In this document: piece by piece, positions 16,970 through 25,254 of the stretch
How the letters are laid out: each line of letters starts with the position of its first letter
Numbering within the stretch: position 1 is the stretch's first letter
From: Thiodubiliella sp900128405
Lineage (GTDB): Bacteria; Pseudomonadota; Gammaproteobacteria; PS1; Pseudothioglobaceae
DNA length: 64,000 bases
Assembly (NCBI GenBank): GCA_963682085.1
Contig: OY821614.1
Coordinates: 558,001-622,000 of the forward strand
Reading direction: 5' to 3'
Program-made: the position numbers and the translations under genes
Notes under the pieces: generated by a model
The model's input: the letters and a program-made list of their open reading frames with translations, nothing else
What the model was told of the DNA's origin: nothing
The model's database searches: none

Positions 16970-19732
16970 TTACTCGCTTATTTTGCGGGTTAAGGTTGTA
17001 GCTATCTTGGTAACTACCTCGCCCCAATCGCCATTAGTGGTTTGCCTAAACAATTTCATTATCTCAGGATACCAAGCACTGCTTTCTTTGTTAACCATCC
17101 AACGCCAATCGGAATTGCAATCAGAAAGCAATACCCAACAAGGAATGTTAAGTGAGCCAGCAAGATGGGCAATGGCAGTATCAACACAAATAACCAAATC
17201 CAGTTGAGAGACAATAGCAGCGGTGTCGGCGAAGTCTTGAATTTCATCACCTAGGTGGGTTAAAGGTTGGTCTGCTGGTGGGTTTTGCACCTCTTCGTCT
17301 GCCCCTTTTTGTAAACTGATGAAGTTAATATTTTCTGCAACTTGCCAGAGTGGCTTTAGGGTTTTGATTGAAGGCAAGGAACGACTAACATCGTCTTTAT
17401 ATCTAGATTCGCCTTTCCAAACCAAACCAATATTAAAGCCTTGAGGGAGTTTATCCTTCCATTTGTCTTGTTCTATTTTTGGAGAGGATAAATAGGGCAG
17501 TTGGTTAGGAATAGTTTGTATTCTAGTATTAAAATGCAAGGGCAAGCTCATGATAAATACCCAATAGTTTAGTTTTTGAATGCTTATTTTGTTAATTTCA
17601 TCTTTATCAAATATATAGTCGATGCAACTCATACTTGAGAAGAGTTTTTTAAGTGGAGGCTTGCATACCAAGATAATGCCCCTAACGCCTTTTTGGGTTT
17701 TGAGTAAAGGTAAATAACGGATAAATTGAATTTCATCACCTAAACCTTGTTCAAAATAGACGAGAATATTTTTGCCTTTTAAGTCTTCACCTTGATATTG
17801 AGGTGAAGAAATATCAGGCATCGCTACAACTTTGTTTTTTTTGTCTTTGTGGTATCGATATTCATAATTTTCCCAACCTTGCTTAAAATCACCAGTTATT
17901 AATTGCAATAAAGATATACTCCATTTTGCGCCAGCATTATTTGGATCAAGTTTTAAGATTGTTTTATAATGTGCATGTGCCGCAGAAAATTGCTTTTTAG
18001 TTTTCAATAAATTAGCCAATTCATTGTGAGCATTAATATGGCTAGGGTCAATCTTTAAAGCTTTTTCATAACATTGTTGTGCCTTGTCAAACTGCTGCTG
18101 TTCTTGAAATAATAAACCCATATTGTTGTGCACTTCACTATGATTTGGATCAAGTAATAATGCTTTTTCAAGGTATTGTTGCGCCTTATCAAAGCGTTTT
18201 TGTATCTTATATAATAGCCCCAGATTGTTATGAGTATTTGCGTTATTTGGGTTAATTTCCAAACTTTTTAAAGCATATTTTTTTGCCAATGTGGTCTCAT
18301 TTAGCATACCCGCAAACCCACTTGCATTTTCTAGCAAGTTTGCATTTTTTGGAAACAACTTTAAGGCTTGTTTACTAAGTTGTAGTGCCGCTTTAATATC
18401 ACCTTGGTTGTAAAGTTGAAGAATATCGGTGTTAAATTCATCTGCTGTTGTTGTTTTTTCTATATGTTTAATTGTTTGAGAGGCTGTTATCGGGTTGTTA
18501 ATTAACGCAGTTAAAGCTTCACTTACTTTGGTAATGATTTCATCCCAATTGCCACTAGCAGTTTGCCTGAATAATCTCATCACCTTGGGATACCAAACAC
18601 TGTCTTCCCTGTCAATCATCCAACGCCAATCAGCATTGTAATCGGGAATTAAGACCCAACAAGGAATGTTAAGTGCACCAGTAAGATGGGCGATGGCAGT
18701 ATCAACGCAAATAACCAAATCCAGTTGAGAAACAATGGCAGCGGTGTCAGAAAAGTCTTGAATTTCATTGCCTAGGTGAATCAAAGGTTGATCTGCTGGT
18801 GGATTTTGAGCCTCCTTTTCCCCTGCACCTTTTTGTAAACTAATAAAACTAATGTTTTCTGAAATCTTCCACAATGGTTTTAATAATTTAATTGAAGCAA
18901 GTGAACGCTGTTTATCGGAGACATGGATAGTGCTACCTTTCCAAACCAAACCCACCTTAAAACCTTGAGGGAGTTTGTCCTTCCATTTGTTTTTAGCTGC
19001 CTGGGAAGTGGATAAATAAGGCAATTTTTGAGGCAGTGTTTCTAGCGTAACATTAAAACATAAGGGTAGACTCATGATAAACATCCAATGATCAATGCCA
19101 TGAATTTCAGCTTTTTTAAACTCATTCTCATCAAGCAGATGGTCAATACAAGTTATGCTTGAAAAGAGTTTTTTAAGTGGCGCTTGGCAGACCAAAATAA
19201 TATCTTTAACGCCTTTTTGGGTTTTTAACAAAGGTAAAAACCGAATACATTGAATTGAATCGCCGAAACCTTGTTCAAAACAAATAAGTAGATTTTTACC
19301 CCTAACACCTTCTCCTTGATAATGAGGAATGGTAATGTTAAGTGGGGTAACTTTCCAGTTTTGTTTATTCTTATGGTAGCGAGCTTCGTAGTTTTCCCAA
19401 CCTTGGCTAAAATTACCTAAAGTCAATTGCATCAAGGACAAATTCCACCTCGCATTCGCTTGTTCTGGATCAAGTGACAAAGCTTTTTCAAAGTGTTGTT
19501 GCGCTTCTTTAAAACACTTTTTTTCTTGAAATAATTGACCTATATTGCTATGTACATATGTATGATTTGGATCAAGTAAAAGAGCTTTTTCAAAACATTG
19601 TTGTGCCTTGTCATAACGCTTTTTATTGATAAAATACACGCCTTTATTATTGTAATATTCAGCATTTTTTATATGTTGTTGCTCACCTAAAGGGACAGCC
19701 TTCCTCTTTTTTTTCTTGTTGTTTTTTTCCAT
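16970..19732 (-). CDS. Tandemly duplicated TPR plus heptosyltransferase-like (GT9/GT41-type fold) protein
   Basis: This 920-residue protein consists of two copies of the same module. Module 1 has a Lys-rich N-terminus, TPR repeats (about residues 20-100, e.g. NNKGVYFINKKRYDKAQQCF) and a glycosyltransferase-B-like domain (about 105-415). Module 2 has TPRs at about 435-600 and the transferase-like domain at about 605-915. Each transferase half has LLICFEQGFGDSIQ or LVYFEQGLGDEIQ, a GLVWKG strand and the ending DLVICVDTAIAHL with a P-C-W-V-L segment. These match TPR-fused glycosyltransferases related to GT9 heptosyltransferases and O-GlcNAc transferases. The acceptor is unknown and could be protein or a cell-surface glycan. 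The gene is a loner flanked by direct repeats. Confidence 0.85.
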   Translation of the reverse strand: MEKNNKKKKRKAVPLGEQQHIKNAEYYNNKGVYFINKKRYDKAQQCFEKALLLDPNHTYVHSNIGQLFQEKKCFKEAQQHFEKALSLDPEQANARWNLSLMQLTLGNFSQGWENYEARYHKNKQNWKVTPLNITIPHYQGEGVRGKNLLICFEQGFGDSIQCIRFLPLLKTQKGVKDIILVCQAPLKKLFSSITCIDHLLDENEFKKAEIHGIDHWMFIMSLPLCFNVTLETLPQKLPYLSTSQAAKNKWKDKLPQGFKVGLVWKGSTIHVSDKQRSLASIKLLKPLWKISENISFISLQKGAGEKEAQNPPADQPLIHLGNEIQDFSDTAAIVSQLDLVICVDTAIAHLTGALNIPCWVLIPDYNADWRWMIDREDSVWYPKVMRLFRQTASGNWDEIITKVSEALTALINNPITASQTIKHIEKTTTADEFNTDILQLYNQGDIKAALQLSKQALKLFPKNANLLENASGFAGMLNETTLAKKYALKSLEINPNNANTHNNLGLLYKIQKRFDKAQQYLEKALLLDPNHSEVHNNMGLLFQEQQQFDKAQQCYEKALKIDPSHINAHNELANLLKTKKQFSAAHAHYKTILKLDPNNAGAKWSISLLQLITGDFKQGWENYEYRYHKDKKNKVVAMPDISSPQYQGEDLKGKNILVYFEQGLGDEIQFIRYLPLLKTQKGVRGIILVCKPPLKKLFSSMSCIDYIFDKDEINKISIQKLNYWVFIMSLPLHFNTRIQTIPNQLPYLSSPKIEQDKWKDKLPQGFNIGLVWKGESRYKDDVSRSLPSIKTLKPLWQVAENINFISLQKGADEEVQNPPADQPLTHLGDEIQDFADTAAIVSQLDLVICVDTAIAHLAGSLNIPCWVLLSDCNSDWRWMVNKESSAWYPEIMKLFRQTTNGDWGEVVTKIATTLTRKISE

Positions 19733-19758
19733 TTGAAGTATTTTAGCGTTTTATATTT

Positions 19759-19775
19759 GAAACTTTTACATAAAT
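19759..19775 (+). repeat. Direct repeat flanking the TPR gene (right copy)
   Basis: GAAACTTTTACATAAAT is the second copy of the 17-base direct repeat at 16910-16926. It lies 26 bases upstream of the TPR gene start, in the divergent promoter region. Together the copies delimit a 2.87 kb segment holding only the TPR gene, which could reflect insertion by recombination between repeat remnants. Confidence 0.5.
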
Positions 19776-19874
19776 TGAGGTATTTTTTTTTAAATCCAGT
19801 AACAAGGGGTAGAAATTCATCAAGTTGACAAAAATTGAATCTCACCAAAGACTTTAAAAATCAGCCACAAAAAC

Positions 19875-19898
19875 ATACGGGGTCATCCGTATTTTTTT
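19875..19898 (+). terminator. Small hairpin followed by a T run upstream of the ATPase gene
   Basis: ATACGG, a six-base loop (GGTCAT), CCGTAT and a run of T residues form a compact intrinsic-terminator-like element on the plus strand. It lies 59 bases before the ATPase start codon, with no plus-strand gene just upstream. It could be an attenuator in the leader of the ATPase/RloB operon or a barrier to read-through into it. The stem is only six base pairs, so confidence is limited. Confidence 0.4.
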
Positions 19899-19956
19899 AA
19901 CGGCACTTTGTTTTTAGGGTAGAATGACCTTTTTTTATGCAAAAAAATAAATAACT

Positions 19957-21069
19957 ATGTTAGAAAAATTTAGCGTTACCAACTTTAAAAATTTTAACAA
20001 AAAACTAACATTTGATTTTACTGCTAGCGACTATCAGTTTAACCCTCAATCTGTCAAAGAAGGCGTTGTTAAAACTGCGATTATCTACGGTGCTAACGCT
20101 TCTGGAAAATCTAATTTAGGCTTTGCGATATTTGATATTGTCCAGCATTTAACTGACAATGAGAGCAAAGGAAGTTTTTATCAGAATTATTTAACCAAGC
20201 CAATTAGCATTCCTTGTGCAGAATTTGAATATTGTTTTAAATTTGAACAAAACGAAGTGGTTTATCGTTATTCAAAAACCAATCACGAAATTCTATTAGA
20301 TGAGTTTTTATCTATCAATAAGAAAGAAGTTTTATCGGTAAAACGCACTGGCAAAAAAAAGAATGCAAATTTTTCTCTACAAGGTGCAGAAAGTCTAAAT
20401 CAAGAGATTGCCAATGTTAATTTATCGATTGTTAAGTATGTTAAAGAAAATACTATATTAGAAAACAATGGTAACAACGCTGTATTTAATCAATTTTTTG
20501 ATTTTATCAATAAAATGCTATTTTTTCGCTCACTAGAGCATAGTGCTTATTTAGGGCTGGAAAATGGCTCAAAAGCAATAGATAAAGATATTATTGATCA
20601 AGGGCATGTTGTTGATTTTGAAAAATTCCTTAATGAGGCAGGTATTAAGTGTAAGTTAGGGATTGCTAAAGATATAAACAATGAAGAAAAAATAGTTTTT
20701 GACTTCGGAGGCAATGACTCTATTAGTTTTTTTGATATCGCTTCACAAGGGACAAGGGCTATGGCTTTGTTTTATTACTGGTATCAACGCATTCAATCTA
20801 ATAAAACCTCTTTTGTATTTATCGATGAGTTTGATGCGTTCTACCATCATAATTTATCTAAATTTATCATTAAAAAATTACAGAAAATTGATGTTCAGGT
20901 TGTTTTTACCACGCATAATACCGATATTATGACTAACGATTTATCTCGTCCTGATTGTTATTTTATTTTGAATGACAATAAAATTACTTCTGTTAATAAA
21001 TTAACCGACCAAGAGTTACGCAAAGCACATAATTTGCAAAAACTTTATAAAGCCCACGCATTTGAATAA
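19957..21069 (+). CDS. AAA ATPase of a two-gene defence-like module (AbiL/RloA-type)
   Basis: This 370-residue ABC/SMC-like ATPase has Walker A IIYGANASGKSNL (about residue 44), a signature-like FDIASQGTRAMALFYYW region (about 262), Walker B TSFVFIDEFDAFYHH (about 284) and the switch His in VFTTHNTDIM (about 320). This is the pattern of AAA_15/AAA_21 ATPases such as RloA, AbiLi and OLD-like proteins. It shares one base with the next gene (TAATG), whose product resembles RloB. Such pairs are known or suspected abortive-infection systems. The gene sits between a MoxR gene and its likely VWA partner. Its function is inferred from family and context only. Confidence 0.82.
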   Translation: MLEKFSVTNFKNFNKKLTFDFTASDYQFNPQSVKEGVVKTAIIYGANASGKSNLGFAIFDIVQHLTDNESKGSFYQNYLTKPISIPCAEFEYCFKFEQNEVVYRYSKTNHEILLDEFLSINKKEVLSVKRTGKKKNANFSLQGAESLNQEIANVNLSIVKYVKENTILENNGNNAVFNQFFDFINKMLFFRSLEHSAYLGLENGSKAIDKDIIDQGHVVDFEKFLNEAGIKCKLGIAKDINNEEKIVFDFGGNDSISFFDIASQGTRAMALFYYWYQRIQSNKTSFVFIDEFDAFYHHNLSKFIIKKLQKIDVQVVFTTHNTDIMTNDLSRPDCYFILNDNKITSVNKLTDQELRKAHNLQKLYKAHAFE

Positions 21070-21779
21070 TGACAGACAATTCGATTACTTTATTTGTATT
21101 TGAAGGAAAAAAACAAGAGCGTCAATATCTGCATGTTTTTCTTAAACTCTTGCCTGTCAATATAAAAAGAATAGAAATTGCATGGTGTACTCACATATAT
21201 GATTTACACAATAAATTGACAGGTGATCCAGACTTAGACACTTTTGAATTGCTAAAGGAAGGGTGTAGTGATTTAAGTTCAGAAGATTATGATAGAGATG
21301 ATATTGCCAGAATATATCTATTTTTTGACTACGATGGACATGTGCCAGAGGCAAACAATGAAATAATGAAAAAAATGTTGAAAATATTTGACAATGAAAC
21401 AGACAAAGGGAAACTTTTTCTGAGTTATCCGATGTTAGAAGCCTTGACTGATAACAACTCTGACTCTAATTTTAAAGACATTACTACAAAAATTAAGTTA
21501 GGCAGTCATTATAAAAACTTATCCCTTTTAAGCCTTAAAGAATTAACAGAATTACCTTTGAATGACTTTATGAATTTAGTTAGCAAGCACCTTAAAAAAG
21601 CCAATTTTTTAGTGAATGGACAGTGTCAAAATCCTAATAGTGTGATTGAACAACACGATATTTTTAATGCCCAATTAAAAAAACACATTGACCCAAATAA
21701 AGAGGTAGCCGTATTAAGCGCCTTACCTTTGTTCTATTTAGATTATAAGGGCGTGTCTGCCCTAACAGAGTTTAGCTAA
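21069..21779 (+). CDS. RloB/AbiLii-like protein with TOPRIM-type acidic motifs
   Basis: This 236-residue protein begins with ITLFVFEGKKQERQYL, matching the conserved Glu-containing first strand of RloB and TOPRIM-like nucleases. It continues with IYLFFDYDGHVPEA (about residue 82), an acidic DYD resembling the TOPRIM DxD, and LFLSYPMLEALTDN (about 117), typical of RloB-like proteins. It is coupled to the ATPase gene by a TAATG overlap and to the downstream VWA gene by a second TAATG overlap. As the effector partner of the ATPase it would probably act on nucleic acid when phage infection is sensed, which is an inference. PARIS AriB (DUF4435) is an alternative affiliation. Confidence 0.7.
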   Translation: MTDNSITLFVFEGKKQERQYLHVFLKLLPVNIKRIEIAWCTHIYDLHNKLTGDPDLDTFELLKEGCSDLSSEDYDRDDIARIYLFFDYDGHVPEANNEIMKKMLKIFDNETDKGKLFLSYPMLEALTDNNSDSNFKDITTKIKLGSHYKNLSLLSLKELTELPLNDFMNLVSKHLKKANFLVNGQCQNPNSVIEQHDIFNAQLKKHIDPNKEVAVLSALPLFYLDYKGVSALTEFS

Positions 21780-23110
21780 TGGACACATATCCAACATGGC
21801 AAGATAAATCACTTACACCCGAAGAAAAGATTAGGGTAGTTGGTGAAGATATTGTGCAATCAACGCAAGAAAACCTATTGAGCGACAGTGATTTAGAGGG
21901 CATTAAAAACAAATTGACTAAGGCACGCACGCAGTTGATTTTGGATAGACCTTTTTTGGGTAATTTGGTGTTGCGTTTGCCGTTAGTGGCAGCAGATTCG
22001 TGGTGCAAAACCAGTGCTACAGATGCCAAAAGTTTTTATTACAATCCTGAGTTTATCGATTCACTTAACAAACACCAAATTAAGTTTGTTTTAATTCACG
22101 AGGCTTTGCATTGTGCGTTAACTCATTTTGCCCGCCGAGGTAATCGCACCAAGCATAAGTGGGATTTGGCTTGTGATTTTGCTATCAATCCGTTGCTGGT
22201 TAAAGAGGGCTTTCATCCGCCGATTGATGTGCCGATTTTTCAACAATATGCAGGTATGATTGCTGAAGAAATTTACCCAATGATTGATGACAACCTTAAT
22301 CAGGAGCCGATGGATCAGCATTTATACGATGACCAAGCGAATGACGATTCTAAGCAATCAGATGGGGGTATGCGTGAAGATCAATTACAACAAGAGCCCA
22401 AACCCCAAAGTAAGGCAAACGAAGGTGAGCAGGGCGGTGCCTCTTCCTTGGCGCAACAACCTGCTATTTTGCGTCCTGATGAGATTGAAAAACTGGCCAC
22501 TCAATGGCAAAAAAATCTTGCTTCAAGTGCACAAATCGCTCAACAAGCGGGCAAATTAGAGGGCGAATTTGCCAAATTGGTTGATTTCTTTTTACAGCCT
22601 CAAGTCTCATGGCAATCGTTGTTAGCACAATATATGTCAGCACTTGCACGAGATGATTTCAGCTATTCTCGTCCATCACGCAGGAGCGGGGAGGCAATTT
22701 TGCCTGCACTTAAATCCCATCAAATCGACATCACTGTCGCAATTGACACTTCTGGATCCATTTCACAAGAAGAAGTGGATGAGTTTGTCTCGGAAGTGAA
22801 TGCCATTAAAGCCAATTTGCGTGCCAGCATTACTCTAATTGCCTGTGATGATAAACTTTCTGAGCATTCGCCTTGGCGTTTTGAGGCTTGGGATGCATTG
22901 CAGTTTCCTGCCTCTTTAGGCGGGGGCAAGGGCACTAATTTTAACCCTGTGTTTGATTATATTAATGCACAAGATAAGGTTTGCGATGTGTTAATTTACT
23001 TTACTGATGCCAAGGGTAAATTCCCTGAAATTGAGCCTAATTACCCTGTTATGTGGCTGGTAAAAGGCAAAGAAGTCATTCCATGGGGTGCTAGGATACA
23101 ACTACAATGA
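21779..23110 (+). CDS. DUF2201-family protein: putative metallopeptidase-like domain plus VWA domain
   Basis: This 443-residue protein has an N-terminal domain with the zinc-site pattern HEALHCALTH (HExxHxxxxH, about residue 107). A Gln/Glu-rich linker follows (about 180-245). The C-terminal VWA-like domain carries the MIDAS start VAIDTSGSIS (about 325) and IYFTDAKGKFPE (about 405). This combination is the DUF2201 family, usually encoded directly after a MoxR ATPase. The best partner here is the MoxR gene at 15819-16859. It starts by a TAATG overlap with the RloB-like gene and overlaps the rhodanese gene by four bases, so it now depends on the inserted module for translation coupling. Whether the peptidase is active is unknown. 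Confidence 0.85.
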   Translation: MDTYPTWQDKSLTPEEKIRVVGEDIVQSTQENLLSDSDLEGIKNKLTKARTQLILDRPFLGNLVLRLPLVAADSWCKTSATDAKSFYYNPEFIDSLNKHQIKFVLIHEALHCALTHFARRGNRTKHKWDLACDFAINPLLVKEGFHPPIDVPIFQQYAGMIAEEIYPMIDDNLNQEPMDQHLYDDQANDDSKQSDGGMREDQLQQEPKPQSKANEGEQGGASSLAQQPAILRPDEIEKLATQWQKNLASSAQIAQQAGKLEGEFAKLVDFFLQPQVSWQSLLAQYMSALARDDFSYSRPSRRSGEAILPALKSHQIDITVAIDTSGSISQEEVDEFVSEVNAIKANLRASITLIACDDKLSEHSPWRFEAWDALQFPASLGGGKGTNFNPVFDYINAQDKVCDVLIYFTDAKGKFPEIEPNYPVMWLVKGKEVIPWGARIQLQ

Positions 23111-23421
23111 AAGATTTGTCTGCTACCGAACTCAATGATTATTTAAAAAACAATCAACCTTTACTTCTGGATGTGCGTGAACAATGGGAGTGGGATAAAT
23201 GCCATTTTAAAAACTCAACACTGTTACCAATGGGGCAAATTATGAGCAATATTGAGCAATTAGACAAAACGCAAGAAACTGTTGTTATTTGCCATCACGG
23301 TATTCGCTCTATGCAAGTTGCTCGCTATTTTGATTCTATCGGCTTTGAGCGTATTATCAATTTACAAGGGGGCATTGATGCTTGGGCAAAAAAAATTGAC
23401 AATTCAATGATTGTTTATTGA
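23107..23421 (+). CDS. Rhodanese-domain sulfurtransferase
   Basis: This 104-residue single rhodanese domain begins DLSATELNDYLKNNQPLLLD and has LLDVREQWEWD (about residue 19), the active-site loop VVICHHGIRSMQVA with the catalytic Cys (about 66), and the closing NLQGGIDAWAKKID. It would transfer sulfane sulfur to a cyanide-like or protein acceptor. Its physiological acceptor is unknown. It overlaps the DUF2201 gene by four bases (ATGA). Confidence 0.92.
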   Translation: MKDLSATELNDYLKNNQPLLLDVREQWEWDKCHFKNSTLLPMGQIMSNIEQLDKTQETVVICHHGIRSMQVARYFDSIGFERIINLQGGIDAWAKKIDNSMIVY

Positions 23422-23461
23422 TTATAATAACTCACCCAATTTATTTTAGACAAAAATTTTT

Positions 23462-24109
23462 ATGAACCAAATCAAGCAAATGTTTGAGCTTCAACAGAAA
23501 CTTAACGACGCTACTAATGGACTTATTTGGACTGAAGGCGCTACTAAAGAAGGGCGACAAATTTCATGGTTGCGGTGTATTTATATGGAAGCCGCTGAGG
23601 CGATTGACTCGTTTAATTGGAAGCACTGGAAAAATATTGAAGGCGAGCCAGATTTAGATAATGCCAAAGTTGAGCTGGTGGATATTTGGCATTTTATTAT
23701 GTCCGAGGCAATTCACTTTGGCGATACTAAATTTGCTGAGGCTTACGCTGATATGCAGCCTGAAAGAGAGATTAATCCAGAACTCACTGTGGAAATTTTA
23801 GAAAGAATGCTCGCCATTGCCGCCAGTGCTAATGTTGATAAATCACAAAATGCTTTATACGAAATTACAGGGCTTTTTTTCAAGGCACTGGCGACAATGA
23901 ACATGGATGTAGCAGAACTTTATAAGCGTTATTTGGTTAAAAATCAGCTTAACACTTTTAGACAAGAACACGGTTATAAAGAGGGTACTTATATCAAATT
24001 ATGGGGTGGCGTTGAAGACAATGTGGTAGCTTTTAAAATTATGGAAGATTACCCCGACCTAACTCCTGAACAATTTTATGAAAAATTAGAAAAGGCATAC
24101 ACATTATGA
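23462..24109 (+). CDS. Dimeric dUTP diphosphatase (dUTPase_2, MazG-like fold)
   Basis: This 215-residue protein belongs to the all-alpha dimeric dUTPases, not the trimeric dut family. Metal-binding acidic residues appear in YMEAAEAIDSFNWKHWK (ExxE, about residue 39) and AKVELVDIWHFIMSE (ExxD, about 71), followed by helices ending in a DLTPEQFYEKLEKAY tail. It hydrolyses dUTP to dUMP, keeping uracil out of DNA. It overlaps the Bat-operon MoxR gene by four bases (ATGA), so it may be co-expressed with it. Confidence 0.85.
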   Translation: MNQIKQMFELQQKLNDATNGLIWTEGATKEGRQISWLRCIYMEAAEAIDSFNWKHWKNIEGEPDLDNAKVELVDIWHFIMSEAIHFGDTKFAEAYADMQPEREINPELTVEILERMLAIAASANVDKSQNALYEITGLFFKALATMNMDVAELYKRYLVKNQLNTFRQEHGYKEGTYIKLWGGVEDNVVAFKIMEDYPDLTPEQFYEKLEKAYTL

Positions 24110-25044
24110 TAAAAACACTTAAAACAGAAATACAAAAAGTAATTATTGGACAGGAAGACCTGGTTGACCATTTATTAATTGGACTCATTGCTGGCGGACA
24201 TATCTTGGTTGAAAGCGTGCCAGGGTTGGCAAAAACCACGGCAATCAATACTTTATCCAAAGCTTTGGGAATTCAATTTAAACGCATTCAGTTTACGCCA
24301 GATTTGTTACCCAGTGATTTAACAGGGGCGCAAATTTATAATCCAAAAACAGGTGAATTTAGCGTTAAAAAGGGACCGATTTTTACCAATTTATTACTGG
24401 CTGATGAAATCAATCGCGCACCTGCTAAAGTGCAAGCAGCATTACTTGAGGTAATGGCAGAAAGACAGGTAACCATTGCTGATGAAAGTTTTAAACTTGA
24501 GCAGCCTTTTTTGGTTATGGCAACCCAAAACCCAGTAGAACAAGAGGGGACTTATCAGTTACCAGAGGCACAACTTGACCGCTTTATGCTAAAAACAGTG
24601 CTTGATTACAATACACTAGATGAAGAATTAGAAGTGGTTAGGCGGGTTGCTATTAATGGCTTTGAGCAGGTTGAGCAAGTGGCAGATATGGCGGATATTG
24701 TTAAAATGCGACAACAGTTTGAGAAGATTCATGTGGATGATGCAGTGCAAAATTATATGTTAAAAATCATTTTTGCAACACGCTACCCGCAAGATTATGG
24801 CTTGGATTCAATCAAACATTATATTGAGTTTGGTGCCAGTCCAAGAGCGAGTATTGATTTATACAAAGCCAGTTGTGCCAAGGCGTTAATACGGGGCAAT
24901 GATTTTGTTACACCGCTTGACATTGCCAGCGTGGTAACAGAAGTGTTGCAACATAGAATTGTTTTAAGTTATCAAGCACAGGCTGAAAATATGAGTGTCA
25001 AAGCAATTATTAAGCAAATACTTGAGGCGATTCAGGTGCCATAA
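24106..25044 (+). CDS. moxR: MoxR ATPase of the Bat operon
   Basis: This 312-residue MoxR AAA+ ATPase has Walker A SVPGLAKTTAIN (about residue 38), Walker B LLADEINRAPAKVQAALLE (about 101), sensor 1 ATQNPVEQEGTYQLPEAQ (about 143) and the GASPRASIDLY sensor-2 region (about 243). It leads the classical Bat aerotolerance operon: MoxR, DUF58, a small membrane protein, BatA, BatB, BatC and BatD. MoxR is thought to prepare VWA-domain partners. A 206-base gap containing a small frame separates it from the DUF58 gene. Confidence 0.93.
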   Translation: MIKTLKTEIQKVIIGQEDLVDHLLIGLIAGGHILVESVPGLAKTTAINTLSKALGIQFKRIQFTPDLLPSDLTGAQIYNPKTGEFSVKKGPIFTNLLLADEINRAPAKVQAALLEVMAERQVTIADESFKLEQPFLVMATQNPVEQEGTYQLPEAQLDRFMLKTVLDYNTLDEELEVVRRVAINGFEQVEQVADMADIVKMRQQFEKIHVDDAVQNYMLKIIFATRYPQDYGLDSIKHYIEFGASPRASIDLYKASCAKALIRGNDFVTPLDIASVVTEVLQHRIVLSYQAQAENMSVKAIIKQILEAIQVP

Positions 25045-25125
25045 ATTACCAAGCACAAAATAAGATGACAAAGAAGAAGTGAACAATTATTTAAATATGC
25101 TTAAAGACACTAGAATACAGTATTT

Positions 25126-25254
25126 ATGATTTATAGAAAAATGATGACTATTTTGCAACAAATCAATGGCAGTTCTGATCGTTTTTGGATGAATGAAATG
25201 CTAATTTTTGCATCTCTCAAATTGCGTGGTGATAATACGGTGGTTCTCTTATGA
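25126..25254 (+). CDS. Candidate 42-residue small protein
   Basis: This short frame begins ATG at 25126, encodes a peptide starting MIYRKMMTILQQINGSSD and ends with a TGA that overlaps the first ATG of the DUF58 gene (ATGATG). It fills most of the 206-base gap between moxR and the DUF58 gene. The ATGA-type junction matches other coupled junctions in this operon, which favours real translation. No homologue is recognised and there is no strong ribosome binding site. It may equally be a remnant or a leader frame. Confidence 0.3.
   Translation: MIYRKMMTILQQINGSSDRFWMNEMLIFASLKLRGDNTVVLL

Noticed and set aside
16872..17207. 111-codon plus-strand frame after the MoxR gene
   Set aside because: Most of it lies antisense to the well-supported TPR-glycosyltransferase gene, it includes the terminator hairpin region, and it resembles no protein.
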